A stretch of 64,000 nt of DNA, from positions 35,835,992 through 35,899,991 of the forward strand of contig CM053329.1 of assembly GCA_028583605.1 (NCBI GenBank), written 5' to 3'. Position numbers and translations under genes: made by a program. This document shows positions 41,801-53,737 of this stretch, piece after piece (the first letter of the stretch is position 1; each line of letters opens with the position of its first letter). The notes beneath the pieces are model-generated. The model saw only the letters and a list, made by a program, of their open reading frames with translations. It searched no databases and was not told the origin of the DNA. The stretch is from Dastarcus helophoroides (Eukaryota > Arthropoda > Insecta > Coleoptera > Bothrideridae).

Positions 41801-43000
41801 AATTGGCTTTTTTTCAAAATTAAAATTTATCGAAAATGTTTACAAAATGTTTACCTTTTTTTCGACCTTTTTTTTTGGTACTTTCAACTTGTTTGTGTAA
41901 AATTTGTTTGTTTTTTAAAATGCTGTTGAAAATGTGGATTAAAAAAAAAATTCACCTGATTTTTATTTTTTCAAAAATTTCGTTTTCCATAATTTCAAGG
42001 TTTTTCAAAGTTTCAATTTTTTATAGAGTTTGGACTATATATCTCAAAAGTTCAACATTTAGCTTCTTTTTGAGAATTTTATTTTTTAAATTTATTTAAA
42101 TATTCGATTTTTGCTAAAAATTCCACTGTTCAAAATTTCAAATTTTCTAAAAACTATGACATTTTGGATAGTAAATTGTCTTCCTTTTAATATTCAAATT
42201 TTTCGAAAATTTGATCAGTTGTGAATTTTTAAATCATTTTGCAGAATTTAGCCCTTGTTAAAAATATTGAATTGTTTTACAAATTTTGCCGTTTTTTTCA
42301 ATTGTCAAATTTTTTGAAAATGTCGACTAATTTTATTTTTTTCAAAATATTTACCTTTTTTTCGTACTTGCAACTTATTTTGTGAAAACTTTGTTTATTT
42401 TTCAAACTGCTGTTGAAAATGTGGACTTTTTAGAAAAATTTCACCTGATTTTTATTTTTTAAAACTGCGTTTTTTCCAAAATTTCGTTTTTTCCAAAATT
42501 TTAACGTTTTCCAATATTTTAAAGTTTTTGAAAGTTTCAACTTTTTATAGAATTTGAACTATATATTTCAAAATGTCAACTCTTTTCAAATGTTCAACTT
42601 TCGGCTTCTTTTTGAGAATTTTTTTTTTAAATATGTTTCAAATATTCGAATATTTGTAAAAATTCTGAAAACTTTGACCTTTTGATAATATAGGTTAAAC
42701 CAAAGAGCTCAAAAACTCAAAACTGAAAAAATAACTAATTACAGTTTTTGAATTTTTTCAATCGGACTTCAAACACACAAGTAACAGCTGATTTTTAAAA
42801 ATAGCGATTTTCAGTTTTTTTTTAAATAAAATCAGGACGAATTGGAATTCAATTGTTTTCTCAGAGGAATAATATTAGGCATTAAATTCTGCACTATTTT
42901 TCCCTTTTAAGCTTCCTCATATCTCTAATGGTTTACGAGATCCCTGTAGTGGAAATCAAATTTGGTTCAACCTCTATATTGGCTTTCTTTCAGTATTAAA
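41801..43000. repeat. Degenerate A/T-rich tract, diverged copies of a ~500-bp unit
   Basis: Blocks with AAAATGCTGTTGAAAATGTG, CACCTGATTTTTATTTTTT and ATTTGGACTATATAT recur at 41920-42060 and 42400-42560, and also at 36110-36250 and 37125-37250. The segment 42690-42980 is not repeated. Confidence 0.6.
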
Positions 43001-45640
43001 ATTTTTCGAAAATTTGAAAATTTCTCAATCTTTTTTAAATCCCGCTATCTTTTCAATATTTTGACTATTTTAGAATTTTTAGACCATATTTCAAAATTTA
43101 CCTTTTGTTAAAAATATTGAACTGTTTTTAAAATTTTGGCATTATACCCCATTGTCGAATTTTTTGAAAATGTCGACTTTTTTAAAATGTTTTTTTTTTT
43201 TTCAAAATGTTGACATTTTTATCCTACGTTGAACTTATTTTTCTGAAAACTTCGTTTATTTTTAAAAAGGCTGTCTCCTTTTAAAAATATGGATGTTTAT
43301 TGAAAATATCGCCTTTATTTTCTTGAACATTTTGCCTTTTTTCGAAAATTTCAACGTTTTCTAAAGTTTCAAGTTTTTATAGAATTTGGTCTAAGTATAT
43401 TTTAAAATGTCATCGCTTTTCAAATGTTTAACTTTTGGCCTTTTGTTAAGAATTTTTGAATATTAATTTTTTTGAGATATTCGACCTTTTCTAAAAAATT
43501 CACTTTTCAAAATTTTACATTTTCTCAAAATTTTGACTTTTCTGATGATATTTTGATTTTTTTTCAGTATTTAAATTTTTCAAAAAATTGAAAACTTCGT
43601 TTATTTTTCAAAATCCTGTTTTTTTTGACAATATGGATTTTTATTAAAAATTTCGCCTTATTTTTATTTTCTTGAAAATTTCGCCTTTTTTCGAAAACTT
43701 TCTAAAGTTTTAAGTTTTTTTAGAATTTGATCTAAGTATATTTTAAAGTGTCAACGCTTTTCAAATGTTTAACTTTCAGCCTTTTGTTAAGAATTTTGGA
43801 ATATTAATTTTTTTTAAGATATTCGACCTTTTCTAAAAATTTCACTATTCAAAATTTTACATTTTCCTCAAATTTTGACTTTTCTGATGATATTTTGATT
43901 TTTTTTTTTCAGCATATAAATTTTTCGAAAAATTGAAAACTTTGTTTATTTTTCAAAATGCTGTCTTCTTTTGAAAATATGGATTTTTATTGAAAATTTC
44001 GCTCTATTTTTATTTTCTTGAAAATTTCGCCTTTTTTCGAAAACTTTAACGTTTTCCACAGATTTAAGTTTTTATAGAATTTGTACTAAGTATATTTTAA
44101 AACGTCAACGCTTTCCAAATGCTTAACTTTGGGCCTTTTGTTAAGAATTTTTGAATATTAAATTTTTTTGAAAAATTCGACCTTTTCTAAAAAATCCACT
44201 TTTCAAAATTTTTCATATTTTTAAAATTTTGACTTTTCTAATGATATTTTGATTTTTTTCAGTATTTAAATTTTTCGAAAAATTGAAAACTTCGTTTATT
44301 TTTCAAAATGCTGTATTCCTTTTTAAATATGGATTTTTATTGAAAATTTCGCCTTATTTTTATTTTCTTGAAAATTTCGCCTTTTTTCGAAAATTTCAGC
44401 GGTTTCCAAAGTCTTAAGTTTTTATAGAATTTAGTCTAAGTATATTTTAAAATGTCAACGCTTTTCAAATGCTTAACTTTCGGCCTTTTGTTAAGAATTT
44501 TTGAATATTATTTTTTTTTGAGATATTCGACCTTTTCTAAAAATTTCACCTTTCAAAATTATACATTTTCTTAAAATTTTGACTTTTCTGATTATATTTT
44601 AATTTTTCTCTTCAGTATTTAAATTTTTCGAAAAATTGAAAAGTTTTCATTTTTTTGAATCTTGCAGTTTTTCTTTAATTTAATTATTTTTGAATTTTTA
44701 AGCCATTTTTTGAAATTTAATATATTTTCTTTTCAGTATTTAAATTTTTCGAAAAATTGAAAATTTCGTTTATGTTTCAAAATACTGTTTTATTTTGAAA
44801 ATATGGATTTTTATTGAAAATTTCGGCTTATTTTTATTTTCTTGAAAATTTCGCCTATTTTCTAAAATTTCAACGTTTTTCAAAGTTTTAGGTTTTTATA
44901 GAATTTGGACTAAGTATATTTTAAAATGTCAACGCTTTTCAAATGTTTAACTTGTGACCTTTTAAGAATTTTTGAATTTTAATTTTTTTACATATTCGAC
45001 CTTCTCCAAAAATTTCACTTTTCAAAATTTTACATTTTCTTAAAATTTTGACTTTTCCGATGATATTTTAATTTTTTTTCAGTATTTAAATTTTTTGAAT
45101 GTTGAAAAGTTTTCATTTTTTGAATCTTGCATTTTTTTTATTAAATTTTGACTATTTTTAAATTTTTAAAACGGTTTTTAAAATTTAATCCTTGTTAAAA
45201 ATATTGAATTGCTTTAAAAATCTCGCCATTTTTCCAGATAGTCAAATTTTTTAAAAATCCCGACTATTTTAAAATGTTTAAATTTTTTTCAAAATATTGA
45301 TCTTTTTCCGAACTTTTTGAAAACTTTAATCATTTTACAAAACGCTAACCTTTCTTAATAATCTGGATTTATATTTTCAAAATTTCTGCCAATTTTTGTT
45401 TTTATTATATCTAGTTTTTTTTTCCAAATTTTAACGTTTTCCAAAGTTTCAACTTTTTACAGAATTTGGACTATATTTTAAAATGGTAATGCTATTCAGG
45501 TGTTTAGCTTTTGACCTTTTTTTGATAATTTTGGCTTTTAAATTTTATCAAATTTTTGAATTTTTCTAAACTTTTCAAAATTTCAAATTTTCCAGGTTTT
45601 TTTTTAATGATTTTGAAATTTTTTTTAAATTGTGACTATT
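43001..45640. repeat. Tandem array with ~350-bp unit
   Basis: GTCAACGCTTTTCAAATG or close variants lie at about 43748, 44104, 44455 and 44928. CAGTATTTAAATTTTTCGAA or variants lie at about 43565, 43909, 44258, 44616 and 44736. The regular period is 350-356 bp. The last interval is longer because the CAGTATTTAAATTTTTC block is duplicated inside it. Units blur into degenerate tract after 45150. Confidence 0.8.
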
Positions 45641-46020
45641 TATCAAAATTTTTCGTGTGTACTTGAAAGAATGTTCATTTTTCTTAGACCAATGGTGAAC
45701 TATTTAAGGGTTTTTGCGTCTATAAAGAAAGATGATTCGTTCGTAAACAGCACCTGCCTAAAAATTTTTGTACGGCATTATTTACGTTCCTCATAGATTT
45801 GCTAGATTCCAGACGTTTGTATGTAAAGATACATTATTAAACCAAAATATCTCGAGTGTTAGCCACTTATAACACTTGCATGCATTTCTTTTCAAAATAT
45901 TCCGCACTGTACAAATTTAAGAATCAAAATCTTCTGCAATTCGCTATCGGTTGATTTTCAGATGAAAAAGCGAATCGCCTAACGGCCACTTCAGTGCTGT
46001 TCAGTAGGTATCATCACTTA
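45641..46020. other. Gene-free stretch
   Basis: Non-repetitive sequence between the array and a family B copy. Nothing was recognised. Confidence 0.4.
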
Positions 46021-46022
46021 AT

Positions 46023-46372
46023 TTTGGTGGAACGGACTGGTCCTTGGTTGTCTTAAAAATTGGTATACAAATGGTGTCCCCTGAAGCCAAGAAACATTTA
46101 AAAATTTTTTCGTTCTTGGTTTGAGTGGACCAGATTTGTGTACCAACGTATTAGCGTTTCGATAGCTTGTTCCCTGAAACTAAGAAAGATTAAAAAACAC
46201 AACAACAGCTGCTCTAGCCCGTTTCGATAGCCAAGCTAGCATCTCCAGAGAGGTACTTAATCTCTCTGATCTATCTGAAGATGATAGCTTGGCTGTCGAA
46301 ACGCGTTAGAGCAGCTGTTGTTGTGTTTTTTAATCTTTCTTGGTTTCAAGGGACAAGATTTTTTATACCAAT
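46023..46372. repeat. Family B palindrome, copy 6, with internal duplication
   Basis: The left arm is partly duplicated; GTCCCCTGAAGCCAAGAAAC is followed by a second arm start at about 46163. The central palindrome pairs 46170-46255 with 46275-46360. The right arm has the hammerhead-like CUGAAGA at 46275-46281, GAUAGC-UUG-GCUGUC, GAAA, CGCGUU and AGAG. Confidence 0.85.
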
Positions 46373-48200
46373 CACTTAATTACTATTTTCATGGTTACAT
46401 GTTCCATATATTGACATTTGAAATTATTGAAATAACTTCCCTACAATTTTCATCCCCTAATTATCACCCTTGTAGGATAAATTTTAAATAATACTTTTTT
46501 GGTGTTCACCTATGTGTTAAAAGGAAAACATGTGCAAATTTTTATGCTTCTAGACCCAGCAGTTTATGATGTGAGATGTCTGTCAGTCAGTATTTGGTCT
46601 TATTAAGTAAATTGATTAATGAACCTCGATGTATTAATGTTTTTTGTTAATTAATGAAAAAATTACAATCAAGAAAATTTCAAATCGATTCAGCTTGGAT
46701 GAACTAAATCATAATAGATCATGTAAATACAAATTTTCAATTAGGGTTGATGAAGGTATTTGTAATGTAATGAATATTTTGAGCTTTCCTTTTTCAAATT
46801 TAATTTTACTAGTTAACTTCAAAATTTCCCTCGTATTGTCAGTTTATCGTCTGAATACTTAATCATTAACCCTCTGGTTTATTGCCCTCTAGTTGATTAT
46901 CCTGCTTGAATAAACTCTGATTAAAATTGCTTTTGATTGTTACTACTGAAATTTAGGAAAATTGTGAAAACAATAAGAGGTTTAATAACAGTTGGGTGAA
47001 CTGGAATATTTAAAAATTAAAAACATAAATCAAAATTAAAAGTCCCTTGATGATCTGAAGAAATGATCGTCCTTGTTTGCTTGCTACAGGCGTACAAACT
47101 TCGATTGCAAAACGTTCTTGGGCAATGTCAAAGAGCAATGTATAAATAAAAGCTTGCAGGTTATACTTTTTTGCGAAGGGCTTAAAAATCAAAGATTTTT
47201 TCCAGAATAATACACTCAGATTTCTTTGATGTGCCGTATATACAGTTAAACCGTTTCTATTGAATTTCCACGTCAAATCAGTACATAATACTAACACGTT
47301 TCATTTCATTACGCAATATAAATCTCTTTGGAAAACAAGCCGGTGCCTAATAAGATTCTATAATCAAATGGATGCATTACTAAAATAGACACAAATCCAG
47401 CGTGGGGAGAGAATTAATTACATTTGCTAATTATTAGCTTTTGTACAATAAATTCTTCCCTTTTAAACGGTATCGAGTTTTACGATTCGATAAATGAATT
47501 GAAAGTTTTCTTCTAATTAGCCAAGTGTTTTCTCACTATGTAGCAATTCCACTTGAAATAAATTACCTTATACATAATCATCTTGTTTAACTTAATCTGG
47601 AATCGTATGTAAAAGATAATTGGATGGTTTATAGATTGCATCTGCTGGCACGTGCTCTGTTAGGTTAAGCACATAGTAGTCAAAATCGTACAGCACTCTA
47701 GGTCGTTCTCTATTTGCAGTCGAAAGCATAATTGTTCTAAACACGAAACGTGTATTAACTAAAACAAATACATCCCATCTACACTTAAACTTTGTTGACA
47801 AAGGCGCATCTCAGATTTCATTTAGGACTGAAGACGTTAGTTTCATGCAATTCGCAAATAGTTGCTGAAGTTTACACACTAAAGTTTGCACAAAGAAAAA
47901 ATCCGTCAGATCTGTAAGACAGAAAATAATATACCGAACGATTCGTGGCTTACATTTCAATAAAATTTAAAATGTGGAAGGCTCCACCAAAGACATATCA
48001 GGGCTATAGTGTAGATTGGGCAGTGATGGGCAAATTCCTGTTAATGAAATCTTTAATTTGGTAGAAGCACCTTCCGTTGAAGTGAAGACTTTTTTAGGCA
48101 CGTTGAGTGATTTTAGATTGGAGGAAAAATTATGATTTTGCATCACTATCATGCTAATTTGCATTACCAACATGCTCTAATATTAACAGAACTATGTAGT
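46373..48200. other. Gene-free stretch
   Basis: Open frames on the minus strand at 47010-47297 and 47592-47801 lack recognisable domains and flanking splice signals that would make them convincing exons. No repeats of this window are present. Confidence 0.45.
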
Positions 48201-48242
48201 TATGAGTAAGGGACATGAGTGGTACAAGAACAAACCAACAAG

Positions 48243-48550
48243 ACTAAGATATGCTGAGAGTAGCGCAGATGAAAACTTTAAAAACTATGGCAGGAAAGAC
48301 CAGAAGAGACAGAGTAAGAAACGCACAGATTAGGGAGCAGTACGGCATACAGGATATTGTGCAATGGGGTAGAGAAAGAAGGAGACAATGGTACGCTCAC
48401 GTAAAGAGAATGGGAGAAGATCGATTACCACGCATCGCACTGGAAAGACAACTAACGGGCAAATGTCCCTCCAGAAGACCACCTAAAAGATGGAAGGATA
48501 GTTGGCAACCAATATCCCAGGAACTACAACAGAGGTATAACCCGAATTAA
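48243..48550 (+). pseudogene. C-terminal end of a LINE reverse transcriptase protein
   Basis: The segment MKTLKTMAGKTRRDRVRNAQ, then IREQYGI, RRRQWYAHVKRMGEDRLPR and RRPPKRWKD is the conserved tail of RTE/Jockey-type LINE proteins. It stops at TAA (48548-48550). No RT core is found upstream, so the copy is 5'-truncated. It is unrelated to the LINE at 29945-32856. Confidence 0.82.
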
Positions 48551-48873
48551 GATCGCAAGATCCTAATAGGTAAACGATATTTGGATTTTCTGGTGATTGA
48601 ATTTCTTTTTCGTCTTCTTCCTCTTCTTATTTCTCATATTCTTCCTCCTCCTTTTTCTCATTCTTCTCTTCTTCCTCTTCTGCCTCTTCTGCTTCTTCTT
48701 CCTTTTTCTCTTCTTCGTTTCTCTCTTCTTCCTCTTCAACCTCCTTCTCTTCTTTTTCTTCATCATCATTATCATCATCATCTTCTTCTTTTTAGTCTTC
48801 ATCTTCTTCTTCTTTTTAGAGATCTTGCGATCTTAATTCTAGTTATACCTCTGTTGTAGTTCCTGGGATATTG
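48511..48873. repeat. Foldback: LINE tail inverted around a polypyrimidine tract
   Basis: 48511-48562 and 48820-48873 are inverted copies (shared word: ATATCCCAGGAACTACAACA; also the near-palindrome GATCGCAAGATC). Between them lies the C/T tract. Confidence 0.88.
48602..48819. repeat. Polypyrimidine tract of about 215 bp
   Basis: It is almost pure C/T on the plus strand with CTT, CTC and TTTTTCTC units and a few A. Mirror-like pyrimidine runs could form triplex DNA. Open frames across it are compositional artefacts. Confidence 0.9.
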
Positions 48874-48997
48874 CAAAGGATCCAAATATGCAATAAAAAA
48901 TTAGTTACCATGATGTTGCCTAGCAATGAAAAGTAGAAATTAAAATTTTTGTACCTGCAATTTGCCCCATCGTTTCTTGAAACTTCGTCTTATAACA

Positions 48998-49980
48998 GTC
49001 AATTCAAAAAGTCCATAGGATGACACATAGATGGCGTTACTAGAATTGTTTCCATATGATTTTTATTTAGTACTAACCTTCAAACGATATGTGTATAAAT
49101 TTGACAGCAATCCTGACTATTGATTCGTGAGTTATAGCATTTTGTGTGAAGCAACTTTTGTTATTGAAAAAAAAAATGGAAAAAAGTGAGTTTCGAGTTT
49201 TGATAAAACACTCCTTTTTTGATGAAAAAAAAAAAAAATACAGTGGAAACCAAATAAGTGCTTGATAAATATTATCCGAACTCTGCTTCATCGAGACAAA
49301 TGGTAGAGAAGTGGATTGCTGAATTTAAACGTAGTCATACCGGCACAAATGGATTTGGAGCGCAGTGGACGCCAAAATGAGGCTGTTATTTCAGAAAACA
49401 TAAAAAAAAATTACACACAAAGTGAGCAAAGATGCAACAGTCGGCCGGTAAGGTGATGCCTTCTGTATTTTGGAATGCGAACGGCATAATATTCATCGAC
49501 TCTCTCCAAAAAGGAACCACCATCAACAGCGACTATTATTGTGCACTTTTGGATCGATTGAAGGCTGAAATCGCAAAGAAGCGGCCACATTTGCAAAAGA
49601 AAAAAGTAGTTGTTTCATCAAAACAATGCATCGTGTCACAAATCGATGAAAACGATGGCAAAATTGAATTAATTGGGCTTCGAATTGCTTGTCCCACCCA
49701 CTGTATTCTCCAGATTTAGCCCCCAGAGACTTTTTCCTGTTTTAAGATCTCAAGGGAATGCTTGTTGGAACGAAATTTAAGTCCAATGATGAAGTAATCG
49801 CTGAAACTGAGGCCTATTTTGACGAGAAAGAGAAATCGTACTATAAAAGTGGTATCGAAAAGTTGGAAAATCGCTATACTCGTTGTATCGCCCTCGCAAG
49901 CAACTATGTTGAATAATAAAATTGAGTTTTGTCAACATTTTTTTTTTTCTTACCTTATCCTACGGACTTATTGAAAACCT
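48998..49980 (+). mobile_element. Decayed mariner element
   Basis: Inverted ends TTCAAAAAGTCCATAGGA (49003-49020) and TCCTACGGACTTATTGAA (49958-49975) flank a mariner transposase relic. The outer tips and TA target sites are not clear. Confidence 0.8.
49176..49916 (+). pseudogene. Mariner transposase, several frameshifts and an internal deletion
   Basis: It begins ATGGAAAAAAGTGAG at 49176. The N-terminal MEKSEFRVLIKH and QMVEKWIAEFKR segments are in different frames. The part holding the first catalytic Asp is deleted near 49390-49430. Then VFWNANGIIFIDSLQKGTTI, SDYYCALLDRLKAEIAKKRP, the counterpart of the second Asp motif (frameshifted near 49620) and SPDLAP-like sequence near 49710 follow. 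The C-terminus IEKLENRYTRCIALASNYVE ends at TAA 49914-49916. It cannot be functional. Confidence 0.88.
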
Positions 49981-50136
49981 GGTAACTCTGATTGTTTTAT
50001 GTTACTGGAAATTTGAATATATAATTAAAATACTGTGTTTCGCAAAATTTGAGAATATTTTCATTATAAGAACTAAATTTTCTTCTGAGCAAAAAGTAAA
50101 ATAGTTGAAATGATACAAAACAAACCAAAAAATGAA

Positions 50137-50340
50137 GTACAAATCTTGTCCCCTGAAACCAAGAAAGATTAAAAAACAGAACAAACGTTGCCATTTTCAG
50201 AGAGATACTGAAGATGATAGCTTGGCTAATGAAACACGTTAGAGCAACCTTTGTTGTGTATTTTAATCTTTCTTGCTTTCAGGAACGAGATTAGTATTTC
50301 AATTTTTGAAAATAAGCCAAGGACTAGTCCATTCCATACA
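50137..50340. repeat. Family B palindrome, copy 7, shortened
   Basis: Left arm AAATCTTGTCCCCTGAAACC and right arm CTTTCAGGAACGAGATTAGT are inverted. The left arm has lost the hammerhead-like block. The right arm keeps CTGAAGATGATAGCTTGGCT, but the GCTATC arm of stem II is changed (AATGAAAC). Confidence 0.82.
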
Positions 50341-50786
50341 AAAAACATTCCAAGTCTTACATTAAAATTTTTAAATGGTGACAAATTTTGTAAAACGTAA
50401 AACATGTTTAAAAATTATTAAAAATTTCCAAAAATTTGGTGATTTCTGAAAAAATTGAAATATCACAAATAGTCGACCTTTAAATCCTTGCCCTGTCCTG
50501 TCTATACCAGATTTTCATTCAACAAAAGTTAAATGTGTTACAAAGTCATCTAGTGTTAAGCTCAACTAAACTTTCAGATCATTATTAATATCATACTCTT
50601 GTGCAGTCCTATGTATATTTTGAATAAAGCCTACGAGAATTTGGCATTAAGCAGCTTATATGTAATTACGCGTATTATAAGTTTATTCCAAAGTAAACTA
50701 GTAATATGTTAATTGGTTCGATAATTGGATAACTTCATTATCCAAGTTTCAACAGGATGAAGTACTTTCCTTATGTATTCATTTCA
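50341..50786. other. Gene-free stretch
   Basis: No features were recognised. Confidence 0.4.
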
Positions 50787-51620
50787 GTTAGCTTTAGATA
50801 AGTCATATTATCCTGTTTATCTGATCCTTTCCTTGAGAAGAAATGAAAATAAATGACAGCTTCTAGAAAAAAGCTTTCTATACATTATTCACATTTCTAA
50901 CCCCACCGCTAGGATTTCATCTATTTAAAGAGCGGCGATGTTGCGTATTTTAGCAGAGAATCGTATGCAACTTTATAAGTATATTGCTAATATAACCGTG
51001 TCAAGAAAATACAACAGAAAAATCTCTGATAGTGTAATAATCACAATTGAGTGCTTATAGCAAAGAACGGCCAATGGATTTGGCTGTAAAACAAATCCAT
51101 TAAACAAAACAAGATGATAATTTCATCAAATTTTTCTGTATTTAATTTTCGATAAAATTTGGAACCACATATTTCACAAAAAATTTGGATGGCGGATCTC
51201 AGGACTCGGTTAGCTTTAGACAAACCATATTTTCTGTCTGTCTGATCCTTTAATTGCGAAGACATAAAAATAAGTGACAACTTCTAGAAAACAACATATT
51301 TCATATTTCTAGCCCCACCACTGGGATTTTGTCAATTTGAAGAGCTGCTATGTTGCGAATTTTAGCAGAGAATGATATGCAACTTTATGTGTATATTGCT
51401 AATAAAACCGTATCAAGAAAGTACAACGAAAAATCTCTGACAGTGTAATAATCACAATTGGGTGCTCATAGCAAGGAACGGAGAATGGATTTGGCTTTAA
51501 AACAAATTGATTAAACAAAACATATTAATAATTTTCTCAATTTTGTTCCCTATTTAATTTTCGAAAAAATGTTGAAGCATATATTTTGTAAAAAATTCGG
51601 ACGGCGGATCCCAGGACTTA
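50787..51620. repeat. 422-bp tandem duplication
   Basis: Unit 1 starts GTTAGCTTTAGATAAG at 50787 and unit 2 GTTAGCTTTAGACAAA at 51209. Shared blocks include GCAGAGAAT, ATATGCAACTTTAT-type sequence, GTGTAATAATCACAATTG and CGGATC-CAGGACT. The copies are roughly 85% alike by eye. No shared open frame is conserved. Confidence 0.85.
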
Positions 51621-52082
51621 CCAGTGCCCTTCCATCCCAAAAAATCTCCACTGAAAGCTTCTGAGCATAAAGTGTTAATTAAATTTAAAGCTAAGTCATC
51701 TTAAATTATGTATTACTTCATAAAAACCTTTAATTTCCTTAGATATTTAATGTTTCGACTTTGTGGTGCATTGGCATCCAGATAAGGAAACAAAGTTGCT
51801 AATGTAGTGAGTTGAGTCGAAAGCGACAATAGTAAAAAACAGTTTAAAATGTATTATTTGCTATTCTCGTGGGTTTTTTAATGGGAATTTAAGTTGTTTC
51901 TGTTTTATATTTTGTACGAAATGGTACTCCGAAGCATTATTCCGGATTAAGCATACAGTTTAATACATTATTTGATAGGAAAGGTTATGTTTAATGAGAT
52001 AGTCAATTTCAATGACACAGTTTGTTGCTTATAAAACTATTCGATAAAAAATAAATTAACCCCATTTACTCTAACTTTCTAA
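51621..52082. other. Gene-free stretch
   Basis: No features were recognised. Confidence 0.4.
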
Positions 52083-52345
52083 TGCTCAGACCAATAGGTT
52101 TATACATTTATTAGATTAGAAGTTTGGAAACCTTCGGTCTTTAGTTTCCAAACTTCAAATCTAATAAATGTTCAAACCTATTGGCCTGTGCATTAGAATC
52201 CTTGTCTTCTGGGAACTTTCCCTAGAGAGCAACCGCTTCGCTAGGTGGCAGTGTTTTAACTGTTGGTATTTCAGCTACTTATGATTTACTATACACGCCT
52301 GGAAGACTGCATGAATTTGCAGTCTAGGTTAGTGTTCTATTTGCA
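52083..52345 (+). repeat. Family A copy with the hammerhead deleted
   Basis: A short inverted piece (52083-52137) is joined head to head at the TTCGG/GTCTTTAG point to a forward monomer end (52141-52345). The forward part has AATCCTTGTCTTCTGGGAAC, GCTTCGCTAGGTGGCAGTGT and CACGCCTGGAAGACTGCATG. The junction falls where stem I of the hammerhead should be, so the ribozyme is missing. Confidence 0.85.
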
Positions 52346-52992
52346 CACTCTAACTTTAGTAAATAGGGTATACATATACCATATTCAGTAATGTCAGTAT
52401 TACTACATAAGCCACTGATTAATGTTTACCACATTTATGTACTATGTGCAATAGATTTGTACCTAATGAACCAGAGGTTAATAATTTTTTATTCTGTGAA
52501 ACAGGAATTTATTAAAAAATAAACATTAGGTCCTATTTAGTTACTAACCATCAAGGACACTGTTGTCATTTTATCACATTTTGTACCAGGACCGCATGGC
52601 ATGGCAGAATTAAGATACAATTGGGAAATTTTTCAGCAGGAAAAGCAACAAAATTCTTTGCTCATGTGAAAATAAATTTAATTATGAAAAACGCAAATCA
52701 TTTTCTGATAATAAATTTATTATATGTTTCACTTAAAATTTCATTCATTTTGACCACATATTCTGAAGGTTCTAATAAGGGTAGAAAATCGAATCCAAAT
52801 CACAAACCCCCTACTACTATGGCGTTGCTGATCGTAACAAATCGTTTACGGACTTCATAGGTCAACACATGCTTATCACTAGATACCAGATTATATGCAA
52901 CATAAAAGGCCTAAAATATGCATGCAAACCTGCACGCAAAATGCTTAAAATATGCGTGGAAAGTGTCAAAATATGCAACTTCCAATAATAAA
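52346..52992. other. Gene-free stretch
   Basis: The 79-codon open frame at 52621-52860 has no domain. Short ATATGC/TGCAT repeats occur near 52900-52980. Confidence 0.4.
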
Positions 52993-53425
52993 GTTGTTAA
53001 TTTTAACAAATTTGCTTCTGATTTAAAGAAATTTCCTTTTTTTAAACAAATTTGGTTCTAATTGCTACCAGTTTGAACAAATTTGCTTTTAATTTCAGCA
53101 AGTTTGCTTCTTAGTTGAATTGGTTTGATTCTTATTTAAACAAATTTGCTATTAATTTGAATAAGTTTATTTTTAGTGTGATCAAATTCGTTTATAATTT
53201 AAACAAATTTTCTGTCAGTTTGAACAAATTTGCTTTTAATTTCAGTAAGTTTGCTTCTAATTTAAATAGGTTTGATTTTAATTTAAACAAAATTGCTATT
53301 AATTTAAATAAATTTATTTTTAGTGCGAACAAATATATTTATAATTTAAATAGATGATTTGCCTCTAATTTGTACAAATTTGTTGTCAGTTTGAATAAAT
53401 TTGCTTTCAATTTTGACAAATTTCT
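52993..53425. repeat. 21-bp minisatellite with a 147-bp higher-order period
   Basis: The unit is about AACAAATTTGCTTTTAATTT plus one base. One frame (53115-53357) is open for 80 codons and reads as heptads of the type NLNKFAF. The block AINLNKFIFS recurs 49 residues (147 bp, seven units) apart, showing segmental amplification. Confidence 0.85.
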
Positions 53426-53730
53426 AGTATGTACATCACCAAATTTAAAAGTTTTTTTCAAAGTTTGCTTTTTTCTCTAAAAATTTATTATTTTTTTGGG
53501 GTCGGTTGCCCCTGCACGACTGAAGATCTCGCTTACGTGACCTCTCTCTCAAAATCAATTTAGTTTTAATAAATTCTCAATTTTGATTCGTTCTGAGTAT
53601 GTTGATCTCAAAATTTCGACATTTTTCCAAAAATTCAAGTTAAGATTCGAAAGTTTTTTAACAAATTTCAACATGCATTCACTTTTTTGAAAATTTTGGT
53701 TTTTTTCCAAGATTTCGATTATTTTTGTTT
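53426..53730. other. Transition sequence
   Basis: It has a small G+C-richer island (GGGGTCGGTTGCCCCTGCAC at about 53499) and then degenerate A/T-rich sequence. Confidence 0.4.
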
Positions 53731-53737
53731 CGACTTT

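Noticed and set aside
47010..47297. Minus-strand 95-codon open frame
   Set aside because: No recognisable domain; A/T-rich chance frame is as likely.
47592..47801. Minus-strand 69-codon open frame (RPRVLYDFDYYVLNLTEHV...)
   Set aside because: Its composition is somewhat protein-like, but I recognised no family and found no convincing splice sites; left unannotated.
48563..48859. Long open frames across the pyrimidine tract (both strands)
   Set aside because: They arise from extreme composition (Lys/Arg-rich or Leu/Phe-rich); no domain or gene structure is present.
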